A stretch of DNA of 64,000 nucleotides from Cervus elaphus (taxonomy: Eukaryota > Chordata > Mammalia > Artiodactyla > Cervidae): contig NC_057824.1 in assembly GCF_910594005.1 (NCBI RefSeq), positions 26,129,314-26,193,313 on the forward strand, written 5' to 3'. Under the pieces are notes generated by a model that made no database searches, was not told the origin of the DNA, and saw only the letters and a program-made list of their open reading frames with translations. How positions within the stretch are numbered: the first letter of the stretch is position 1; each line of letters opens with the position of its first letter. Shown one piece after another: positions 57,461 to 64,000 of the stretch. The position numbers were made by a program, and so were the translations under genes.

Positions 57461-58204
57461 CAGGCATGTCTTGTTTTATTAAGTTTTGCTTTATTGTACT
57501 TTATAGATACTGCATTAAAACTTTTTTTTTTGGAGTATAGTTGATTTACAGTGTTGCATTAAAACACATTTAAGGGACAGCTAATTAGTGACAATTAATT
57601 AAATTGTCACCCTAATATTGAACTTTATTGCAATATTGCAACCTAATATTGCACTAATTAATTAAATTGCACCCTAATATTCATTGTAGCACTATTTATA
57701 ATAGTCAGGACATGGAAGCAACCTAAATGTCCATTGACAGGTGAATGGATAAAGAAGATGTGGTACATATATACAAGAAAATATTGTTCAGCCATAAAAA
57801 GATACTGCATTTTTTTTTTTTTTTACAAACTGAAGGTTTGTGGCAACCCTGAATCAAGCAAGTATGTCAGCAGCATTTTTTTCAACAGCATTTGCTCATT
57901 TTGTGTCTCTGTCTCACATTTTGGTAACTCTTGTCATATTTCAAATCCTTCACCAGCAAAAGAGCACGATTTGCTGAAGGCTTAGATGATGGTTAGTGTT
58001 TCTCAGCAATAAAATATTTTAAAATTAACGTATGTACATTTTTTTCAGACATGATGCTGTTGTACACTTAATACACTACCGGCTAGTGTAGACATGATTT
58101 TTACATGCACTGGAAAACCAAGAAGTTTGTGTGACTTGTTTATTGCAATACTCGCTTTATTGCAATCATCTGGTACTGAGGCTGCAGTATCTCTGAGGTG
58201 TCTG
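57461..58204 (+). repeat. Tigger1-like DNA transposon, non-autonomous, split by an L1
   Basis: It starts caggcatgtcttgttttattaag, has gaaggtttgtggcaaccctg, and ends gtatctctgaggtgtctg, with TA on both flanks (57459-57460, 58205-58206). The transposase region is deleted. An L1 insertion occupies 57517-57799. Confidence 0.85.
57517..57799 (-). repeat. L1 insertion with 5' inversion inside Tigger1
   Basis: The TSD AGATACTGCATT flanks it (57505-57516, 57800-57811). The left end is antisense L1 tail (T-run, ggagtatagttgatttacagtg). The right end is sense L1 (catggaagcaacctaaatgtcc). The middle is an unusual AT-rich 31-base periodic tract. Confidence 0.85.
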
Positions 58205-58206
58205 TA

Positions 58207-58290
58207 GAGATTATAGCTACAATTTTGAGCACTTACTATGTGCCAGGCACTGTGTTAGGGGCTTTACATCTGTTCTTGTGTGTCCCAGGA
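58207..58290 (+). repeat. MIR SINE fragment
   Basis: gagcacttactatgtgccaggcactgtgttagg is the MIR 5' core. Confidence 0.75.
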
Positions 58291-58719
58291 CTGCTCTGTC
58301 CCTCTAACTGGGCTTCCCAGTGGGTGTTCCACTGAACACTGGTCCTTTAGTTTCTTGCCCAAATAAATTTGGGAATTGCTACATTCTCTCTCCACCTCTT
58401 GGAGATTCTCGATGTATCTTATTGGCACCTTAAAGACTGAGAATAAAAGTAATAAAGCCATTTATAATTGCATTCATTTCAGTGTTTTTCAAACTGATAG
58501 ATCTATTAAATATCTTTTTGTGGAGCAACGATTGATATATGTGGAGGAAAGGAAATACTGGAGAACTAACTTAGAAGAATGCTGCTGGGTGTATGTTTAC
58601 TCCGTCTGACTTAATCACCTTCCTTGGTGGTAGACTTATTATTTCCCAAGGCAATCCTTTCTGGTTTGAGGCAGACCTCATTGATAGGGCGCTTCCCTAT
58701 TAATTTTCCCTATCATTGA

Positions 58720-58915
58720 TAGGGGGCTCAGTGGTAAAGAATCTGCCTGCCAATGCAGGAGATGCGGTTCGATCCCCGTGTTGGGAAGATCACCTGGAGA
58801 AGAAAATGGCAACCCACTTCAGTATCATTCCCTGGAAAATTCCACATACAGAGGAGCCCGAAGGACTACAGTCCATAGGGTCACAAAGAATTGGACACAA
58901 CTTAGTGACTAAGAC
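58720..58915 (+). repeat. Bov-tA SINE with rearranged 5' end
   Basis: gggctcagtggtaaagaatc onwards is normal. Its first bases (gcgcttccct at 58689-58699) are separated from the rest by a small inserted palindromic segment. The tail is (CAA)n. Confidence 0.88.
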
Positions 58916-58972
58916 AACAACAACAACATTGACATGGAGTGTGCCCTTTCCAAAGTTATTAGCCAACCCCTT

Positions 58973-59247
58973 GCTGCTGCTGCTGCTGAGTCGCTTCAGT
59001 CGTGTCCGACTCTGTGCGACCCCATAGACGGCAGCCCACCAGGCTCCGCCGCCCCTGGGATTCTCCAGGCAAGAACACTGGAGTGGGTTGCCATTGTCTT
59101 CTCCAATGCATGAAAGTGAAAAGCGAAAGTGAGGTCGCTTAGTCATGTCCAACTCTTAGTGACCCCATGGTCTGCAGCCTACCAGGCTCCTCCGTCCATG
59201 GGATTCTCCAGGCAAGAGTACTGGAGTGGGGTGCCATTTCTTCTCCA
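58973..59247 (-). repeat. BOV-A2 SINE, antisense
   Basis: Two monomers with linker. A perfect 12-base TSD, AGCCAACCCCTT, lies at 58961-58972 and 59248-59259. Confidence 0.95.
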
Positions 59248-59403
59248 AGCCAACCCCTTAGAGTGGCCTAAAAGAGCAAGTGGAGGACAAAACTATTAAC
59301 AATCCTCTTTCCTCCTCTCTGTGCATGCTAGTTTCTGTCATCTTTCAAGGCTCGATGTAAATAGTCCATATCAGGCTGGTTTGGCTATATGTAACAGAAA
59401 TCA

Positions 59404-59554
59404 GGGACTTCCCTGGTGGTCCAGTGGTTAGGACTCTATACATCTAGTGCAGGGCGAATGGGTTCAATCCCTGGTCAGGGAACTAAGATCCTGCATGCTT
59501 GCTGCACACAACTCAGCCAAAAAATAAAAATAAAATAAAAGAAATTAAAAATAA
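59404..59554 (+). repeat. CHR-2 SINE
   Basis: gggacttccctggtggtcc to actcagccaaaaaataaaa. The TSD GTAACAGAAATCA/GTAACAGAAGTCA has one mismatch (59391-59403, 59555-59567). Confidence 0.93.
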
Positions 59555-60281
59555 GTAACAGAAGTCAATGCTATGAGACTTAAGCAAAAAGGGAGCTCTT
59601 TTGAAGAATATGGGATGGTTCATTGAACTGAAGGGGCATTTGAAGAATAAAGCTTGGCATAGTAAGAATCAGGGCAGCTCTAACCAGGGCTGGTGGCCTG
59701 AGCCAATCTGTGGTCTCATCAAAGCTCCCCTGCAGACATCAATCATTATAACCATTTTTCTTTCTTTGTGTCTACTCCACTTAAATATAAGGTCCTGGGG
59801 AGTGTCTGGCTAGCCCACACTGAGTCACATGCTCAACCTTGGCTAGGGAGGGCTGGTACCTTGATTGACAGTCCAAGATTGCACATGGGGAGGAAGACGA
59901 AAGTCTCAAAAATGAAATTGAGACTCTGGGCAGAAAATGGAGGGATGGATGCTGAGTATTCAGAGAGAGAAACCAAGGTCCAAACAAATCCCATCTTTTG
60001 TCTGATCACTCTTTTGAATTTATATATGCCTTGATATCTGCCTGAGTCCCTGCAGACCACTCAGTTCTGCCAACATCCAGATGCTACCTGGCCATCTTTC
60101 CTGCGTTGTTTTCCTCCTCTGTGGCTTAGCTCTTGTGGGATGAATTTGCCCTGTATCTCTAATTAGGCATAATAATGAAACCTATACGATGTCTCCAGCA
60201 GTAGTCAGAGTTAAGTGATTAAGGGAAAGCATTCCTAGGGGAAGGCAGTCAAGTGATTAGAAGGATGGTGTGAGGTGTGGG

Positions 60282-60496
60282 TGGGCTTCCTAGGCAGCTC
60301 AGTGGTAAAGAACCTGCCTGCCAAAGCAGGAGACTCGGGTTCAATCCCCAGGTCGGGAAGATTCTCTGGAGGAGGAAATGGCAGCCCACTCCAGTATTCT
60401 TGCCTGGGAAATCCCATGGACAGAGGAGTCTGGCTGGCTACAGTCCATGGGGTTGCAAAGAGTCAGACATGACTTAGCTACTAAACAACAACAACA
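60282..60496 (+). repeat. Bov-tA SINE
   Basis: gggcttcctaggcagctcag to catgacttagctactaaac and a (CAA)n tail. The TSD TGAGGTGTGGG lies at 60271-60281 and 60497-60507. Confidence 0.95.
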
Positions 60497-60507
60497 TGAG
60501 GTGTGGG

Positions 60508-61630
60508 ATGGGTGGAGGGGATGTGGTTGGTAAGGAAGGAGATGTGGGTAGAAACACGGGTGTACAGACGAAGACGTTCAGAGAAGGCTGCAAAGGTGAA
60601 TGGAGAGGAAGCAGCCTTGCTGGGATGGAGGGGCTGCCCACGGAAGTGAAGAGTGATGAAACTGATGAATGGAAGGCCCCCGAGTCAAGGTTAAGAAATT
60701 TAGACATGCGCCTCTGGGAGTGTTGAGCGGCTGGGCTGCCTTACATCACTTTTGTGACTAACAGTGTCTTGTTGGGTTGCTGGGATGATGGATGAGAATG
60801 GCCTTTTAAGACAATTCGGGGAAGCTCCCAAGCCATCTCCAACACAGCTGCAGCTACCTTACCCGCTTACCCATAAAGTCCTCGTTTTAACCCTTCACCA
60901 AAGCGTTTTGAGGGTTGCTAGGAAACCGGATGCTTGAACAGTTGGGATCTGATGATAATAATTCTCTAAGTTTTCATGATTGGAGGAAGAGCCAGGTCAG
61001 TCCAATGCCATCTTTTCTTACCTTACTATGGAGTAGAGAGAGACAGAAGTGCCTTTAAGACATGTGAATTCTATTCTGTGATCTCAGGTCAGGGATGGGA
61101 AGAAGCAAATGGGAGAGGGGGCGTGAGGTGAGGGGAGAGAGAGAGAGAGAGCAACATAAATAACGTGAGTATTTCTGCTCACCCTTCCACACAATGAGCA
61201 TATGCTCAGAGTGAGACGGGAGACATGAGTCTGCTTTTGCCGCAGACAGACTCACTTCCCACGAGCTTCTCCTGAGTGTGATTCTAGCATTTAAAGATAT
61301 GCATTTTTCATATAACTTGGCCACCAAACAGAAGCCACTTACTTCATCTGGTGCTCAACCAGAGAAACAGCCATTGTGGGTAATTTTGGCTGAGCATGAT
61401 TTTAGCTGCTCCCTCTGGCCTTAGATTTCTGCACAAGACAGGATTCCAGTGAATAGCTCTGTGAAATTCCTACTTGGTGCCATGGATAATCCCACAATGG
61501 GGTTCACTTACTTGCCCACCCCCTGGCATAGTATGGACTGGCTGGAGGGTAGTGGGACTTATTTATTTGTACCTTACCTTAGTGATGGCATTTCTGAGAT
61601 CACTGTTATAACCTGAGCAGAAAATACCAT
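60508..61630. other. No gene or clear repeat recognised
   Basis: Single-copy-looking sequence, with a short (GA)n run at 61136-61152. Open frames here have no splice or family support. Confidence 0.45.
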
Positions 61631-61633
61631 TAG

Positions 61634-61840
61634 GTACTGGTGGGTCAGATGGTAAAGAAACCGCCTGCAATGCAGGAGACATGGGTTTGATACCTGGGTT
61701 GGAAAGATCTCCTGGAGAAGGGAACGGCTACCCACTCCAGTATTCTTGCCTGGAGAATTCCATGGACAGAGGGGCCTGGCAGGGTACAGTCCATGGGGTC
61801 GCAAAGAGTTGATAAGTTGCTCGGACTGGGCAACTTTCAC
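61634..61840 (+). repeat. Bov-tA SINE, 5' end slightly degraded
   Basis: ggtactggtgggtcagatgg to gtcgcaaagagttgataag. The 3' end is rearranged. Confidence 0.9.
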
Positions 61841-62047
61841 TTTTTCACCCTCATACAATTAGCTGGTCCTCCCAAGAACCACAGCTCAACCCCCTGGGTT
61901 ATGCAAGTCCACCACTGCCCTTGCATTGCATGCTTTTTTGGAGATTTAGGGATTGACTTTTAGGTCAGTGGTGGAGCTGAGGATATCCCACTAGGACAGC
62001 TCACCCAAACCTCTGGGGAGTCTCTCTTGCTGTTTACTTATAGTACT

Positions 62048-62945
62048 TTTTTTTTTCCTTCCAGTATTATTGAGATATAATTGACATACAGCACTGTATA
62101 AGTTTGTGTACAGCATAATGATTTGACTTACATGCAACCTGAAATGCTTATCAGAAGTTTAGTGAATGTCCATCATGTCTCATGGACACAAAATTTAAAA
62201 AATAGAAAAAAATGTTTCCTTTGATGAGAACTTTTAGGGTTTACTTTCTTAACAACTTTTGTGTGTAACATGTAGCAGTGTTAGATTTATCACATGTACA
62301 TGACATCCCAGTACTTAATTATCTTATAACTGGATGTTTATAACTTTTGACTGTGCATATGCTTAGTCGCTAAGTCGTGTCTGACTCTTTGCAACTCCAT
62401 GGACTGTAGCCACTCAGGCTCCTCTATTCATGGGATTTCTCAGGCAAGAATACTGGAGCGGATTGCCATTTCCTCCTCCAGGGTTCCTTCCCAACCCAGG
62501 ATCATACTCACATCTCCTGTGTCTCCTGCATTGCAGGCAGATTCTTTACCCACAGAGCCATTGGGGAAGCCCCTTCATCTAATTCTCCTCCACCCCTGCC
62601 TTGGGTAACCACAAATCTGATCTCTTTTTCTATGACTTTGTTTTTGAAGTGTAACTGACCTACAACACCAGGCTAGTTCCTGTTACACAACAGAGTGATG
62701 CATTATTTCTATGCTTTTCGAAATGATCACCATGAGTCTAGTTATGATCTGTCACCATACAAAGATATTACATAGCTGTTAGGCACATTCTCTACCTACA
62801 CTGTACATTTCATACTGGTGACTCATTTATTTTGCACCTAGAATTCTGTGCCTCTTAATCTCCCTCACCTCTTTCTTTCTTCTCCTCATCCCCTCCTCTT
62901 TGGCAACCACCCATTTGTTTTTTGTGTCTGTAACTCTAGCATTGC
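62048..62945 (-). repeat. Old L1 LINE 3' region, antisense, split by a Bov-tA
   Basis: ccagtattattgagatataattgacatacag begins the element. After the SINE it resumes at about 62630 with gaagtgtaactgacctacaacacc and gttacacaacagagtg. Confidence 0.7.
62356..62572 (-). repeat. Bov-tA SINE, antisense
   Basis: gcatatgcttagtcgctaagtcgtg to gagccattggggaagcccc. Confidence 0.92.
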
Positions 62946-63496
62946 ATATCTGTTAGACTTTCAGCAACTGAGTTTTAGGTGGTTGGTGGAGCTGGAGATT
63001 TCCCCAGAAGGACAGCTTCGCCAGCCTCTGGGCAGTGTGCTCTTGCTTTCTGCATTCAGTGCTTCTAAAAAATTAATGCGTTCATCTATCTGAATAGTCA
63101 ACATGAATATGGAGAAAAAAATGAAGTGGTACCAAAGGGTATAAACACAAGGTGTCCCCTAGCCTCCAGGCCACAGTTCTCCTTCTCAGAAGCAATCACT
63201 GTAATAAGCTTATTGTCTGTTCTCCTGAAGATATTTATTAACATTTGTAAACACTTTCACACCTTGCTTATTTCGCTTACCAGTAGATGTCTTCATCTGC
63301 TCAGGCTACCATAACAAAATACCATAGAGTATGTTGCTTAAACTGTAGAAACTTATTTTCTCATCGTTTTGGAGGCTGGCAAGTCCAAGATCAAGGTGCT
63401 GGTCAATTTGGTGCCTAGTGAGAGCACTCACCCTGTCTTGCAGATGCTGCTTTCTCATTGCATCCTCACCTGGTGGACAGAAGAAGAGATCTCTGG

Positions 63497-63497
<1 letters not shown>

Positions 63498-63531
<34 letters not shown>

Positions 63532-63582
63532 TGCTCAGTCATCTCTGGGTGTGTGTGTGTGTGTGTGTGTGTGCGCACGCGT
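63498..63582. repeat. Duplicated (GT)n tail of a Bov-tA
   Basis: Two GT tracts are separated by ctgctcagtcatctctggg. The second is followed by a similar ctgctcagttgtg, so a unit of about 50-60 bases is duplicated. Confidence 0.9.
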
Positions 63583-63793
63583 GCCTGCTCAGTTGTGTCT
63601 GACTCTTTGTGACCTCATGGACTGTAGCCCACCAGGCTCCTCTGTCCCTGGGATTCTCTAGGCAAGAATACTGGAATGGGTTGCCATTTCCTTCTCCAGG
63701 GGATCTTCCCTACCCAGGGATCAAAACCACGTCACTTGCATGTCCTGCATTGGCAGATGTATTCTTTACCAAATTGTGCCACCTGGGAAGCCC
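63583..63793 (-). repeat. Bov-tA SINE, antisense
   Basis: ctgctcagttgtgtctgactc to gtgccacctgggaagcccc. Confidence 0.92.
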
Positions 63794-63885
63794 CAAATCT
63801 CTTCTTAGAAGGGCACCCACCCTATTGGATTAGGGCCCCAGCCTTACAGTCTCATTTAACCTTTATCATCTCTTTTTGTTGTTGT

Positions 63886-64000
63886 TGTTTAGCCACTCAG
63901 TTGTGTCCCACTCTTTGCACCCCCATGGACTGCAGCATGCTGGGTCTCCCTGTCCTTCATTATCTCCCAGAGTTTGCTCACACTCATGTCCATTGAGTCA
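63886..64000 (-). repeat. BovB LINE 3' fragment, antisense, runs off the window
   Basis: gttgtttagccactcagttgtg, cagcatgctgggtctccc and catgtccattgagtca are the BovB 3' end in reverse. Confidence 0.9.

Larger units (their letters stand above)
63285..63880 (+). repeat. Old interspersed repeat (same family as 11573-12170), split by GT repeat and Bov-tA
   Basis: ctaccataacaaaataccatag, tggaggctggcaagtccaagatcaagg and, after the SINE, ggattagggccccagccttac belong together. Confidence 0.6.
40494..64000 (+). other. SHISA9: SHISA9 intron 2 (5' part, continues beyond the window)
   Basis: The donor gtaagt at 40494 opens an intron for which no acceptor followed by SHISA9-like coding sequence is visible before the end of the window. 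The human gene is known to be very large, so a long intron is expected. The content is repeats with intervening AT-rich single-copy DNA; no other gene was recognised on either strand. Confidence 0.75.

Overview
This is mammalian nuclear DNA from a bovid ruminant, most likely cattle or a close relative. Four repeat families dominate and together point there: tRNA-Glu-derived Bov-tA SINEs, their composite BOV-A2, cetartiodactyl CHR-2 SINEs, and 3' fragments of the RTE-type LINE BovB. They lie beside older mammalian repeats (L1, L2, MIR, MLT1, MER5, Tigger1). There is no bacterial, plasmid or viral gene content, no CRISPR array, and no rRNA or functional tRNA gene.

One protein-coding gene is supported: SHISA9 (CKAMP44), on the + strand. 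It encodes a single-pass, cystine-rich AMPA-receptor auxiliary protein. Coding exon 1 (25363-25925) sits in a large CpG island (about 23950-26700). It encodes the signal peptide, the Cys-rich Shisa domain and the membrane segment. Coding exon 2 (40366-40493) begins the cytoplasmic tail. Intron 1 is 14,440 bp. Intron 2 opens at 40494 and runs off the right edge, so the remaining exons, including the C-terminus, lie outside.

Layout: 1-23.9 kb is upstream intergenic DNA packed with repeats, including a nest of three LTRs at 18.6-20.2 kb and a SINE-poor block at 20.4-22.5 kb. 23.9-26.7 kb is the CpG island, promoter and exon 1. 26.7-40.4 kb is intron 1, with two BovB copies in opposite orientation. 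40.4-64 kb is the start of intron 2, again repeat-rich, with a few repeat-poor AT-rich blocks that could be regulatory.

I found no convincing undescribed biological system. The most unusual structures are genomic: a roughly 97% identical inverted duplication of an L2 fragment (51.4 and 53.9 kb), a smaller direct duplication (12.05 and 12.70 kb), a BovB inverted pair able to fold in the SHISA9 pre-mRNA, and two L1 insertions with 5' inversions within about 1.3 kb. Repeat family names come from recognising consensus features by eye, not from a repeat search. Repeat edges are approximate unless a target-site duplication (TSD) is stated.
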